Origin: a virus
DNA: 36,205 bases
Virus record (IMG/VR): IMGVR_UViG_3300020725_000004
Coordinates: 1 to 36,205 of that record
Reading direction: 5' to 3' (one strand)
Shown: piece by piece, positions 14,875 through 23,330 of the stretch
Numbering within the stretch: the stretch's first letter is position 1
How the letters are laid out: every line of letters begins with the position of its first letter
Made by a program: the position numbers and the translations under genes
Notes under the pieces: generated by a model
What the model was told of the DNA's origin: nothing
The model's input: only the letters and a program-made list of their open reading frames with translations
Database searches by the model: none

Positions 14875-16415
14875 TATTTAGCCTGTAAAGTTGCGATTTC
14901 TACTGCTTGTGCTTCTAGTTTTGCGTTGAGTTCTTTTACTGCGTTAATTAAATGCCAAGTGATATTGCTTGCATCAACTGACATTACACCAGTAGATTCT
15001 GTTTTTACGCAGTCAGGCAATATTTCAATCAATTCTTGAGCAATTGCACCTAATTGAACGCCTTTAATGTCAATAGCGTTTTGTGGTTCTAATTCAGTTA
15101 CTTCATCTTTTGTGCGATATTCAAAGTTACGCACTTGAATTGCTATAATTTTATTTAAACCATCAAAATTATCAACAATGTTCTTTTTAAGGCGTTGGTC
15201 AGATGTAATAGACCAAAGAGTCGAATTGTTGCCTTGATATATACCACCAGCACCACCACCAGCAATAATATATCCAGTATTATTTCCTTTTCCAGTGATG
15301 TTATAAGAACCAATTACTATTTCATTTGTTGCTGTAGCTGAAGAAGCAAATAAATTGTTTCCTAAATGAATATTTCCACCATCTCCAGTAGAAACTGTTT
15401 GTCCAGTTAAATATCCTAAAAATACATTATAAGAAGATGTTGTTAAAGGATACCCAGCTTGGTATCCTACTGCTGTGTTGTAAGAGGCGGTGGTGTTGGA
15501 ATAAAGTGCATTATTACCCAATGCTGTGTTATACGAACCAGTGGTATTTGCAAATAAAGCAGCGTACCCAGATACAGTATTAAATCCACCTGTAGTTGTA
15601 TTTTTGCCAGAAAAAGAACCAAATAATGTATTTTGTGCACCAGAGGTATTTGCGTAACCTGATTGATGTCCAAATGCAGATAAAGAATTTCCTGTATTAC
15701 TATATCCAGCTTGATAGCCAAAAACATTAACCTCGACACCAGTAGTATTACTATACCCAGCTTGATAACCTACTGCTGTGTTGTTAGATGCGGTGGTGTT
15801 ATATGCAAGTGCAGATATACCAACAGCTGTGTTATAAGAACCAGAGGTATTAGTTTGCAAAGTTGCTGGGGTGACCCCAACATTTGCCCCACCAATAGCT
15901 GTATTTTGAATACCTGTTGAATTAAAATATAAAGTTCCATATCCAAAAGCAGTATTATTTGCACCAGAAGAATTGGAAGCTAAAGCGCTATTACCAACAA
16001 CTGTATTTCCTAAAACAGCATTATTGCCCTTACCAACAGTAAGACCTGATATAGAGGCGTCATTAGCTGTAGTAAGTGTTGTGCCGTTAAATGTTAGGTT
16101 GGCAGAGTCTGTTAATAGACCGCCAGTAGTTGCATAAGTGACACGACCAGAAGTAAGACCTGTGTCGGTTAGGCTTGTAAATGCTCCTGTAGAAGGCGTT
16201 GTGTTACCTATTGGGGTATTGTTGATCGTATCTAATGTTACTGACACATTTTGAATAGATCCGCCAGTAATGCTCACATTGGCAAGGGCTACAGTGCCGT
16301 TACCGATACCGTTTACGGCTGCGTAAATAGTGGCAAAGTCAGCATCAAGATTAGTCAGTGGAATGGATGATGTGACATTCCCAAATACATACGGAGGGGT
16401 GACTGGTAAACTCAT
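14874..16415 (-). CDS. Tail spike/fibre with S74 intramolecular chaperone
   Basis: A 513-residue protein. The central 150-370 region is a run of short repeats of the form NTAVGYQAGYSNTTG / NTALGNNALYSNTTG, like the left-handed beta-roll heads of trimeric adhesins. The C-terminus (about 400-513) begins SDQRLKKNI and contains NFEYRTKD and GVQLGAIAQELIEILPDCV. This is the endosialidase-type (peptidase S74) chaperone that trimerises the spike and then cuts itself off at the Ser; it ends in a coiled coil. It is probably a receptor-binding protein beside the second fibre gene. Confidence 0.93.
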   Translation of the reverse strand: MSLPVTPPYVFGNVTSSIPLTNLDADFATIYAAVNGIGNGTVALANVSITGGSIQNVSVTLDTINNTPIGNTTPSTGAFTSLTDTGLTSGRVTYATTGGLLTDSANLTFNGTTLTTANDASISGLTVGKGNNAVLGNTVVGNSALASNSSGANNTAFGYGTLYFNSTGIQNTAIGGANVGVTPATLQTNTSGSYNTAVGISALAYNTTASNNTAVGYQAGYSNTTGVEVNVFGYQAGYSNTGNSLSAFGHQSGYANTSGAQNTLFGSFSGKNTTTGGFNTVSGYAALFANTTGSYNTALGNNALYSNTTASYNTAVGYQAGYPLTTSSYNVFLGYLTGQTVSTGDGGNIHLGNNLFASSATATNEIVIGSYNITGKGNNTGYIIAGGGAGGIYQGNNSTLWSITSDQRLKKNIVDNFDGLNKIIAIQVRNFEYRTKDEVTELEPQNAIDIKGVQLGAIAQELIEILPDCVKTESTGVMSVDASNITWHLINAVKELNAKLEAQAVEIATLQAK

Positions 16416-16416
16416 T

Positions 16417-18408
16417 TTAGAACCTCGTTCTCAATTCTTGTTCAAATTCAAATGTATTGACCACGAAAGCAGCGGAATTGCTGGTCATGGTCAAGCCTAT
16501 ATACTTACCCCATTGTTGTGCATCCGACTTAAACAGAGCATAACCTGTATTGTATGTCCATGATATTACTTGAGAACTGTAATTTATCCAAGGGATAGTT
16601 GTTCCAGAAGTATTAAACCAAGTGACTGTATTTGTGAGGTAATAAGGAGGGCTTGATCCATATTCTGAATCAACCGTTACTTCAAAAGCAGCGCCATTAT
16701 TAAGCGTTGCCTCAATACCAAACTTCAGAGCTTGCTTAGTACGAATAGGATCAGTCATAGGCAATAATGCCGTCTGTATTCTGCTCGTAATTGCGCTATT
16801 GGGATCGGAATACAATTGATACAAAGTAGTGTTATCAACGCTAAAAAGCGTATCCACACCAGCTACAGGTACAGAAGTAATATATTTTAAATTATCACCT
16901 TGACTGGTCAGAAACCATTTTTTATCAAAAAATACCATTTGCATATACCGAGTGGTATTTGTAAATTCAGTATCGTTATACCGAATAGTGAATGCAGCGC
17001 ACAAAATGTTATTTAATAAAACTTGTCCTGAGGTGATTTCCTCAGTTGCAAAGTTAATATTAGGGAAAATACCATCTAAAGGGCTGGATAACTTGGTTGT
17101 TGTAGAGCCAACAAGCGCATAAACCCCGTAATTATTCATAAAAATCACTGAACGGAAGTACGGAATAATCGCATAAGGCTGCGCTGTACCAACAGAAGCA
17201 CTCACATTGGTATTGGTAAATAAAGTCTGTCCTGTGCTTGAAACTTGCACATTGGAAAACACATTGATGGAAGAATCACCAAAAATGTATAAAAAATCGT
17301 TAGCAGCTAAGATTTGTTGAATATCACCATGCAATGTAGAGTCGGTAAGTTCTAAAGATCCCGCTGAAACGCTTGTAAAGTCGCTGTAATCACCTGCTGC
17401 ACTGTAAGTAATAGTTCGACCTGACGCAATCCAAACACGCCCTGAGAAGCTCGATATACCCACATTTTCATTAGTATTTACTATAGCTTGCAAAGTAGCG
17501 TTACCAGTGACGGTAGCGACAATATTGGCTGAGTTTGTATAGCCAGTGCCAGGGTTAGTCATAATGACTTGAGTAATGGTATTCCCTGATATGACTGCTG
17601 TGCCAGCAGCGCCTGTGCCACCACCGCCTGTAATCGTTATTGGAGTTGTATTACCAGAATATCCAGCGCCACCATCGACTACATTGACCTGAACTGTTCC
17701 TTGGGCAAAAGTGCTGATCCCAGCAATTGCTGTAGCACCGTTACCGCCACCGCCTGATAGGGTAACAGTAAGATTTGCAGTGTTTGTGTATCCTGATCCA
17801 CCGTTCACTAAGACAATAGAGCCAACAGTATTACCACCAGATACCAAGGATGCAGTCGCATTAGCTTGCACACCGCCTGTTTGATCTGGTCCTGAGATTA
17901 CTACTGTAGGAGCTGTGTTGTAACCAGTGCCCGCATTGGTAATCGCAATGACTCCAACAGAACCAACGGTAACTGTATTATTGCCATCCCAAGTGAAATA
18001 ACCGTAATTCGGATCAAGAATTAAACATTCTGTGTTGTACCACTGACTAGAGTTCATCCCTTCAGAACCGCTAAAAGTGCCAGCAGGGGCTACCTGACCT
18101 CTAACTTGAGTCTGAATCTCATAATATTGAGCAGATCCATCAGCCAAAAAGAATAAAAGATAGTCGTTTACACCTAAATTTACTGAACTGAAATAAATAA
18201 TTTCAGAAGTTTGGATAACTGCATTACCGCCTGAATCTTTAACTAAAACACTTGTTGGAACAATATGCATATTGCCGTAACCAATTGGCTGGGCATTTTC
18301 AAGCCATGCAAACTCCTCGGTTTCAATAGCCGTGCGATTAGCTTGGGTGTTTATTCCCTTAAATTGCTTAATGACTTCATAGGACTTTTTCTGTTCTGCT
18401 GATGCCAT
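16417..18408 (-). CDS. Tail tubular/stabilisation-like protein with inserted beta repeats
   Basis: A 663-residue protein in the place of the podoviral tail-tube (gp12-like) gene, just after the adaptor. The N- and C-terminal parts (KQFKGINTQANRTAI, ...DFLYIFGDSSINVFSNV...) suit a beta-propeller-like nozzle. Between about 150 and 315 there are four to five repeats built on AGTGYNTAPTVVISG / GSGYTNTANLTVTLSGGGG, which resemble Ig-like or adhesive insertions. Assigned by position and pattern. Confidence 0.75.
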   Translation of the reverse strand: MASAEQKKSYEVIKQFKGINTQANRTAIETEEFAWLENAQPIGYGNMHIVPTSVLVKDSGGNAVIQTSEIIYFSSVNLGVNDYLLFFLADGSAQYYEIQTQVRGQVAPAGTFSGSEGMNSSQWYNTECLILDPNYGYFTWDGNNTVTVGSVGVIAITNAGTGYNTAPTVVISGPDQTGGVQANATASLVSGGNTVGSIVLVNGGSGYTNTANLTVTLSGGGGNGATAIAGISTFAQGTVQVNVVDGGAGYSGNTTPITITGGGGTGAAGTAVISGNTITQVIMTNPGTGYTNSANIVATVTGNATLQAIVNTNENVGISSFSGRVWIASGRTITYSAAGDYSDFTSVSAGSLELTDSTLHGDIQQILAANDFLYIFGDSSINVFSNVQVSSTGQTLFTNTNVSASVGTAQPYAIIPYFRSVIFMNNYGVYALVGSTTTKLSSPLDGIFPNINFATEEITSGQVLLNNILCAAFTIRYNDTEFTNTTRYMQMVFFDKKWFLTSQGDNLKYITSVPVAGVDTLFSVDNTTLYQLYSDPNSAITSRIQTALLPMTDPIRTKQALKFGIEATLNNGAAFEVTVDSEYGSSPPYYLTNTVTWFNTSGTTIPWINYSSQVISWTYNTGYALFKSDAQQWGKYIGLTMTSNSAAFVVNTFEFEQELRTRF

Positions 18409-18410
18409 GA

Positions 18411-19328
18411 TTAGTAAGGTGAGCTATATACGGAAGGTACTCTGCGGGTAAATACTGTGTTGAGTACAGACTGAGCGTGCTTGTTGTACTCTTGTTTATA
18501 AATCTCGGCTTCCCCATACGATTGCTCATAGTACTTAGCCAAATAAGCTGCGTAGAACTGTACAGGACTTGTATAAGGATCGTTAATGACATCGGTAGTG
18601 CTAGGTGAGCTTAGGCTCAACGGGTTAGGCAATACCACGCAATCAATCTCTAATTGATAGACTTGATCTGGTACTGGTCCGATGTAAATCTGTTGTTGAC
18701 CATAAATACTAAATGCCAATGGTCTGCCAATGTAATTTTGCCAAAATCTTAATCGTGCATTGAAATCACTCCAAGCTAAGTAATCCATCGGTACACGGGA
18801 GTTTCCCCAGTACAGGTTGATGTTAACAATATCTAGCACCGTATTGCCGTTAGATGGCGTTAAAGGTGATGTTCCCATCAAGTAGGTCAAGGCTGGATAG
18901 CTAATATTCTCGCAATTACCAACATAAGTTAATCCACAAGTGCCGTTTAAGAACTGACCGCTTGGTGGATAGTTGTTGTAATTGTTTTGAGTAGCTTGTG
19001 GATACGGAGGCGCTGTACCGCTAGTAGTACCAGATTGAGTTACTTGATAGATGTAGATATTGCTAAAAATGAATTGTCCAGCAGTGTAAGCAGTATTTGC
19101 TGCCCAGGCTGATGGATATTGTGGCGAAACTCCGCCAATGGTCGCTGTAGGAGCAACCATACATGGTGTTTGTGTAACAACGACTTCTCTTAACGCTCCA
19201 GTATCACGAACTGTTCTCTGACGAGCTTCGTTAATGTAATCCGTTAACTGTGAAGGAGAGTAGAAGTTATTGTTGGCATCATGAAGCAACCTTTGGACTT
19301 GCGTAAGGTATGAATTAAGTGTTGCCAC
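18411..19328 (-). CDS. Head-tail adaptor (tail tubular A-like)
   Basis: A 305-residue protein. The start MATLNSYLTQVQRLLHD and SPSQLTDYINEARQRTVRDTG fit the helical head-tail adaptor family that sits under the portal (P22 gp4 / T7 gp11-like). The middle is an extra beta-rich insert; the end has SPVQFYAAYLAKYYEQSYGEA. The start is GTG at 19328. It lies between small head genes and the tail-tube gene, as expected. Confidence 0.82.
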   Translation of the reverse strand: MATLNSYLTQVQRLLHDANNNFYSPSQLTDYINEARQRTVRDTGALREVVVTQTPCMVAPTATIGGVSPQYPSAWAANTAYTAGQFIFSNIYIYQVTQSGTTSGTAPPYPQATQNNYNNYPPSGQFLNGTCGLTYVGNCENISYPALTYLMGTSPLTPSNGNTVLDIVNINLYWGNSRVPMDYLAWSDFNARLRFWQNYIGRPLAFSIYGQQQIYIGPVPDQVYQLEIDCVVLPNPLSLSSPSTTDVINDPYTSPVQFYAAYLAKYYEQSYGEAEIYKQEYNKHAQSVLNTVFTRRVPSVYSSPY

Positions 19329-19345
19329 TGGTTACCTTTCATAAG

Positions 19346-19684
19346 TCATGCTACCGCCTGTAGGACTTTTCCCCTTGCCTTCCTTTCAGACGGCAGGGGT
19401 ACTCTTTCCACCAACGGGGATATAGATTGGTTCTTTTTTGGAGCTTCAGATGAAAAATCCCACTGAGAAAGAATTTCTAAACCTTTTTCAAGGTCATTAG
19501 ATGTAATGATCCATCCGAGTCTTGCCAAATACGGCTCTTTGTTCTCATCTCCATAACCAAAAATGTGACGAGCTACTTCAATAGGAAGCTCTACAGTTTC
19601 ACCTTTAGGAAAAGTGTAAAAGACTCCAGCGTAGCCATCTTTTAACTTTTTGTCAGAATTATTAGTTACGAAGATTGAGGACAT
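19346..19684 (-). CDS. Small head/tail-region protein
   Basis: A 112-residue protein with FPKGETVELPIEVARHIFGYGD and ARLGWI, a layout found in conserved small phage proteins encoded between capsid and adaptor genes. The C-terminus is Lys/Ser-rich. No molecular role is known to me. The ribosome site is weak, so it may depend on coupling to the gene upstream. Confidence 0.7.
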   Translation of the reverse strand: MSSIFVTNNSDKKLKDGYAGVFYTFPKGETVELPIEVARHIFGYGDENKEPYLARLGWIITSNDLEKGLEILSQWDFSSEAPKKNQSISPLVERVPLPSERKARGKVLQAVA

Positions 19685-19686
19685 AT

Positions 19687-20151
19687 TTAGAACTTTACAA
19701 CATCGCCATATACGCTAATTGTGGCAGTGTTAGTGTTACCACTAGCAGTGTTCACATTTACATATAAGGCTTGGGTTACATTGCCTGAAACAGGAACTGA
19801 GGCTGCATAAGGAGCTGCAATTGTTAAATCAGTGAACTTGTTTACACCGTTGATCTGAGTTAACGCCACATTCGCTACAACCACATTAGAACCTGCTGCA
19901 TCTGTTGAAATTGAAACATACGCAGAAGATACATCACCAGACGGGTTAGAAACCGTAATTCTACGGAGAATAACCGCACCTGATGTTGCAGTTGAACCTG
20001 ATTGTGTTAAGCCACCTCCAAGAATAGGCAATGTAATACCAGTAACGGTAGCATTGCCTACTGTATTGAAGGAAACATTTTGAGCTACAGCAATGCGACC
20101 ATTCCCGAAACTATCAAGGTAATACTGTGATACTGAATCTGGATTAGCCAT
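19687..20151 (-). CDS. Head decoration-type protein
   Basis: A 154-residue Thr/Val/Asn/Gly-rich, all-beta protein without charged clusters (SGAVILRRITVSNPSGDVSSAYVSIS...). It is encoded right after the capsid gene with a smaller similar protein, which is the typical place for capsid cement or fibre proteins. Function inferred. Confidence 0.65.
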   Translation of the reverse strand: MANPDSVSQYYLDSFGNGRIAVAQNVSFNTVGNATVTGITLPILGGGLTQSGSTATSGAVILRRITVSNPSGDVSSAYVSISTDAAGSNVVVANVALTQINGVNKFTDLTIAAPYAASVPVSGNVTQALYVNVNTASGNTNTATISVYGDVVKF

Positions 20152-20162
20152 TACTGATCTCC

Positions 20163-20504
20163 TTAGCTTGCGTTGAATGTACCACTGACTGGCAAGCCAC
20201 CGTTTACAGTAGCTAAAGTCAATGTTGCAGCAGTAGATGCGTTTGCAGCCACATTCACACCGTCAGCAGTAATCCAACCGCCAACGCCTGAAGCAATCAC
20301 AGTTGACCATGTTGCAGCGTTAGAAGTTGCGTTATAAGCTGATACAGCAGAAATGCTCACATTAGCTGTTGGGAACACGATGTAGTTACCAGCAGGGATT
20401 ACAACACCGCCTGTTGGAACTGACAAAGTAGTTAACTGCCAAAATGCGCCTGGTGTATTCGCATAAGTACCTGAAATCAGGATTTTATTATTACCTAGTG
20501 CCAT
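20163..20504 (-). CDS. Head decoration-type protein, small
   Basis: A 113-residue Ala/Thr/Asn/Val-rich beta protein (PAGNYIVFPTANVSISAVSAY) directly downstream of the capsid gene. Strong AAGGAG ribosome site. Like its neighbour it is probably a capsid-binding protein; 14041-14385 has a similar composition. Confidence 0.65.
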   Translation of the reverse strand: MALGNNKILISGTYANTPGAFWQLTTLSVPTGGVVIPAGNYIVFPTANVSISAVSAYNATSNAATWSTVIASGVGGWITADGVNVAANASTAATLTLATVNGGLPVSGTFNAS

Positions 20505-20516
20505 GTTATATGCTCC

Positions 20517-21527
20517 TTATAGTGAAATAGAGTTATAACCCTGCACACGGGTCATTGACTTAGGCTTGGTGCTTACCAATTCGGCAATCATCAAAACTGC
20601 GCCAACATAACCGATCTGCCAGTTAGGAAGTGTGGACTCAAAACCAGTAAATACGAATGAACCTTGATCGTGGATATAGAGGCTCATGTAGTTGCTGTTA
20701 ATGAAGTACAAAGTACCTTCTGGGCAATATGGGTCTGGATAGATTGGAACACCAGCAACCATCAAAGCACGGAAAGCTGCTTGAGGACCGTTGGAATCGC
20801 TATCAAAGCCGTGTCCTGGGGTAATTACATACTGTTCTTGACCAACATAGTCTTGTGCCAAGAGTGTCCATGTACCGAAACCGCAAACACCAAAAGTAGG
20901 TACTTCAGCACCTTTCTTAACTGTACCAGAAATGTATTGAAGTACATTTTGACGAGTTGGGTTTACAGAACCAGCGTTGTACACCTTAGACTGCCACCAT
21001 GTATAGGTAGAACGGTTGATGTTACCGTAAGTCTGCATATTTGTACCATCATCAATAGCGCCTGGCAAGCCAATGAACTGTTGAGTGTTGGTGTAGTTTG
21101 TGTAAAGTGCTGTAGCCATCGCATCCATCATCACATTGGTTGCATCGTTCATACGAGCTTCAATGAGAGGAATGATTGCGTAATCTTGCTGAACTGCACC
21201 TTCCATACCGAGGAACGGTACTGGGGCAATCATCAATTTCAAGTTGAACTCAGCATTAAAAGCACCTTGCTGAACTGCTGGCTGATTGAATGAACCAGAG
21301 TAGTCAGACCACTGTGCGTTAACAAACTGAGCGCCTTGAACTGGCACGGTTACTTGGGATACACCGCCTGAAGCAGATTGACTGTTAGCAATCAACGCAG
21401 CCATCAATGGTGTGCTGTTATAAAGTTGTACTACCAGCTTGGGGATAAACGCTCTACGAGTTACATAAGTAAGCTCATTGTATTGGCTTGATCCTGATGC
21501 TGGGACTATTCCGCCACCTATAGGCAT
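20517..21527 (-). CDS. Major capsid protein
   Basis: A 336-residue protein in the correct place after the scaffold. The start contains RRAFIPKLVVQLYNSTPLMAAL, and further blocks such as DYSGSFNQPAVQQGAFNAEF and QQDYAIIPLIEARMNDATNVMMD are as in HK97-fold capsid proteins of short-tailed phages. No separate protease is visible. It likely forms the icosahedral shell around a scaffold core. Codon use is clean and the ribosome site strong (GGAG). Confidence 0.88.
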   Translation of the reverse strand: MPIGGGIVPASGSSQYNELTYVTRRAFIPKLVVQLYNSTPLMAALIANSQSASGGVSQVTVPVQGAQFVNAQWSDYSGSFNQPAVQQGAFNAEFNLKLMIAPVPFLGMEGAVQQDYAIIPLIEARMNDATNVMMDAMATALYTNYTNTQQFIGLPGAIDDGTNMQTYGNINRSTYTWWQSKVYNAGSVNPTRQNVLQYISGTVKKGAEVPTFGVCGFGTWTLLAQDYVGQEQYVITPGHGFDSDSNGPQAAFRALMVAGVPIYPDPYCPEGTLYFINSNYMSLYIHDQGSFVFTGFESTLPNWQIGYVGAVLMIAELVSTKPKSMTRVQGYNSISL

Positions 21528-21569
21528 AATAATTCTCCGTTAAAAGTAAATATCCCCATTTACTGCTGT

Positions 21570-22094
21570 TTAAATACCAATTGGTCGAGTGTTTTTACGC
21601 AACTCTTGCAATGCTTTTGATGCCTCATCCCTTGCGCCCATCTGTGGGTTTTTCCAATACTTAGAAAGGTCAAACTTATTCAGTGCGCTTGGGTTATACC
21701 CCATTGCCGAATTAGGCGTTGGAGCTGCTGCTTGATTCATCCAATCGAAGTACTCGGCTGCTGTTTCATGATTGGTCATGCCTTTTTCAAGCATTACTTT
21801 TTCAATTTCAGCAATTTCTTTTTCAGAGCGATTTAACTTTGCTCTGCGTTTTTCAAGTTCTTCTCTTGCATCTCTATCACGCAATTGAGCCTCTAATCTC
21901 ATTACCCGTTCTTCAGCAGCGGTCACCTTTTTATTGGTGTAATCCTCAATCTCAAGTTCAGGAATGGACATTTCAGGCTTGACCTGTTTAGTCATGCGTA
22001 AAAATTCTTTGCGTGTTTGTGGGTTATCAGCTAATTGCTTAGCCAACATTGCCAACTCATCACGCTGTTCAAACGAAAGATCTTCTAAACTCAT
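21570..22094 (-). CDS. Scaffolding protein
   Basis: A 174-residue, highly charged helical protein with a coiled coil (about 50-100: TAAEERVMRLEAQLRDRDAR...) and a Pro/Asn-rich tail ending in KNTRPIGI. Its position just upstream of the capsid gene, size and composition fit phage scaffolding proteins that guide shell assembly. It carries AAGGGGATATGAA before the start. Confidence 0.75.
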   Translation of the reverse strand: MSLEDLSFEQRDELAMLAKQLADNPQTRKEFLRMTKQVKPEMSIPELEIEDYTNKKVTAAEERVMRLEAQLRDRDAREELEKRRAKLNRSEKEIAEIEKVMLEKGMTNHETAAEYFDWMNQAAAPTPNSAMGYNPSALNKFDLSKYWKNPQMGARDEASKALQELRKNTRPIGI

Positions 22095-22112
22095 TTCATA
22101 TCCCCTTATTTA

Positions 22113-22298
22113 TTAGATAACTTTCTTTGTGTCACCAGGATGGGACATCGACATCATATTCTTGTAACCGCCCTTGGTAGGACCAGTTAAGCCACCAAAA
22201 TCGGCAAAGCGTGGAGTGTTGATAACTTGACCGTTTTTCTGATTGTTGTCAGTTGGTCTGCGTGGAAGCGCAGCGCCACGAGGTTTAAATAATTCCAT
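22113..22298 (-). CDS. Small basic protein in capsid operon
   Basis: A 61-residue protein rich in Gly, Pro, Asn and Lys (MELFKPRGAALPRRPTDNNQ) with no obvious helices or membrane segments. It lies between the Pro/Gly-rich protein and the scaffold with short gaps. Function unknown. Confidence 0.7.
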   Translation of the reverse strand: MELFKPRGAALPRRPTDNNQKNGQVINTPRFADFGGLTGPTKGGYKNMMSMSHPGDTKKVI

Positions 22299-22307
22299 GA
22301 TAATTCC

Positions 22308-22844
22308 TTATTGTGGAGTTGCAGAAGGCATACCACCAGGCAAACCACCGCCAGGAGGAGGTGGCATACCACCGCCAGCACCAGAAGGAGCAGGTGGAGG
22401 AGGCATACCGCCAGGTGACATACCAGGGATTTTCGGAGCTTGTGCCATTGCTTTTCCTTCAGCCGTTGCTCCACCAGCTTGAGGTAATGTTTGCAACATC
22501 TGCATAATTTCAGTAGGTTGCAATTCATTTGTTTTGGATTTCTTAGGACCAATCACACGGTTAAGTGTATTGATCGCAGCTAAAATTTGCCTGCCTTCAT
22601 CAGAATCAGATCCTACAGCAGGTAAGGCTTGTTCTAACAAGTCTTGAGCCATCGAGAGATTAATCATCGAGGCTTCACGGTTACCCATCTTAGGTTCTGG
22701 GGTACTCATAGGAGATCCCATTGGAGCAGCGCTATTTTCGGACATTCCTACAGGCGCTTCAGGAGCTGGGGGAGTTCCACCAGGTGTAGCACCATCCCGT
22801 TGGCTTTTAATCATTTGCATCAGTTGGTCTGAAGGTACGCCCAT
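22308..22844 (-). CDS. Met/Pro/Gly-rich head-region protein
   Basis: A 178-residue protein. The N-terminal half has MGVPSDQLMQMIKSQRDG and helical ASMINLSMAQDLLEQALPAV; the last 45 residues are nearly all Pro, Gly, Ala and Met. It is the first gene after the promoter at 22871-22898 and probably the first of the capsid operon. It may be an assembly or scaffold-related factor. Confidence 0.7.
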   Translation of the reverse strand: MGVPSDQLMQMIKSQRDGATPGGTPPAPEAPVGMSENSAAPMGSPMSTPEPKMGNREASMINLSMAQDLLEQALPAVGSDSDEGRQILAAINTLNRVIGPKKSKTNELQPTEIMQMLQTLPQAGGATAEGKAMAQAPKIPGMSPGGMPPPPAPSGAGGGMPPPPGGGLPGGMPSATPQ

Positions 22845-22870
22845 AACTTTTTCCTATTAAGTTTCTCTGT

Positions 22871-22898
22871 ATCGTAATCTTAAACTATCAATTGTCAA
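22871..22898 (-). promoter_or_regulatory. Sigma-70-like promoter of the capsid operon
   Basis: On the minus strand a perfect TTGACA (22893-22898) is followed after 16 bases by TACGAT (22871-22876), four of six matches to TATAAT. It lies 27 bases before the first capsid-operon gene and after a structured gap, as expected for a late promoter. Confidence 0.6.
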
Positions 22899-22919
22899 GT
22901 GGGGGGATATATTTTGCTT

Positions 22920-22937
22920 CCCTCCCCCCAGGGAGGG
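22920..22937. other. GC-rich hairpin in the head-gene gap
   Basis: CCCTCCC and GGGAGGG form a perfect 7-bp stem with a four-base loop. On the plus strand it is followed by TTTT. It could block antisense read-through or act on the leader; its orientation relative to late genes makes a normal terminator less likely. Confidence 0.45.
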
Positions 22938-22952
22938 TTTTCGGTCTGTCCG

Positions 22953-22989
22953 AAGTAATCAGAGGGTTTTAGCCCTCATAAGATTACTT
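22953..22989 (-). terminator. Composite hairpin after the 13-residue peptide gene
   Basis: An outer 8-bp stem (AAGTAATC / GATTACTT) encloses an inner 5-bp stem (GAGGG/CCCTC). The peptide stop codon is inside the outer stem. There is no U-tract, so it may be a processing or stabilising element rather than an intrinsic terminator. Confidence 0.45.
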
Positions 22990-23025
22990 GCGAGCTTTAC
23001 GACCTTTGCGTGCTTTGCGTGCCAT
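22984..23025 (-). CDS. 13-residue polybasic peptide 2
   Basis: Encodes MARKARKGRKARK followed by TAA, with GGAG nine bases before the ATG. Eight of thirteen residues are Lys or Arg. It is in the same frame as, and a near-relative of, the 13-residue peptide at 23107-23148. Likely roles, by charge only, are DNA or RNA binding (for example packaged DNA condensation) or a regulatory leader. Confidence 0.55.
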   Translation of the reverse strand: MARKARKGRKARK

Positions 23026-23106
23026 GTGAGTATTCTCCAGTTAGCAGCGGTCACCTACTTTACAGGGGAGGCAGCCACACCCTTTCTTCCCGTGAAGGAA
23101 AACTTA

Positions 23107-23148
23107 TTAACGCTTAGACTTGCGTGATTTTTTGTGAGCTTTACGCAC
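23107..23148 (-). CDS. 13-residue polybasic peptide 1
   Basis: GTG start with a perfect AGGAG six bases upstream; encodes (M)RKAHKKSRKSKR and ends in tandem TAATAA. Nine residues are Lys, Arg or His apart from three serines/alanines. Located right after the portal-module gene 23169-23330. Paralogous in length and style to peptide 2. Confidence 0.55.
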   Translation of the reverse strand: MRKAHKKSRKSKR

Positions 23149-23168
23149 AATAATCTCCTAGTTATTAA

Positions 23169-23330
23169 CTATCCCCTAATTGCCCTGCCCATATTCCGAA
23201 CTTTCGGACTACGGTTAAAACTCGGACTGCTTTGAGTACGATACTCCAAACCTGGACCTTTATCACCTCTTTTTAAAGATTCAGTAGAAACTTTTGGCTG
23301 GTCAGCCTTAGGTGCGATTGATTGTGCCAT
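23169..23330 (-). CDS. 53-residue basic protein after the portal gene
   Basis: Begins MAQSIAPKADQPKVSTESLK and ends NMGRAIRG; Lys/Arg/Ser/Gly-rich and probably disordered. The ATG overlaps the portal stop (TAATG), which strongly supports translation. Function unknown, perhaps a small head-assembly protein. Confidence 0.75.
   Translation of the reverse strand: MAQSIAPKADQPKVSTESLKRGDKGPGLEYRTQSSPSFNRSPKVRNMGRAIRG

Noticed and set aside
20664-21293. 209-codon plus-strand frame over the capsid gene
   Set aside because: Antisense to a clear capsid gene; His/Cys/Val-rich noise.
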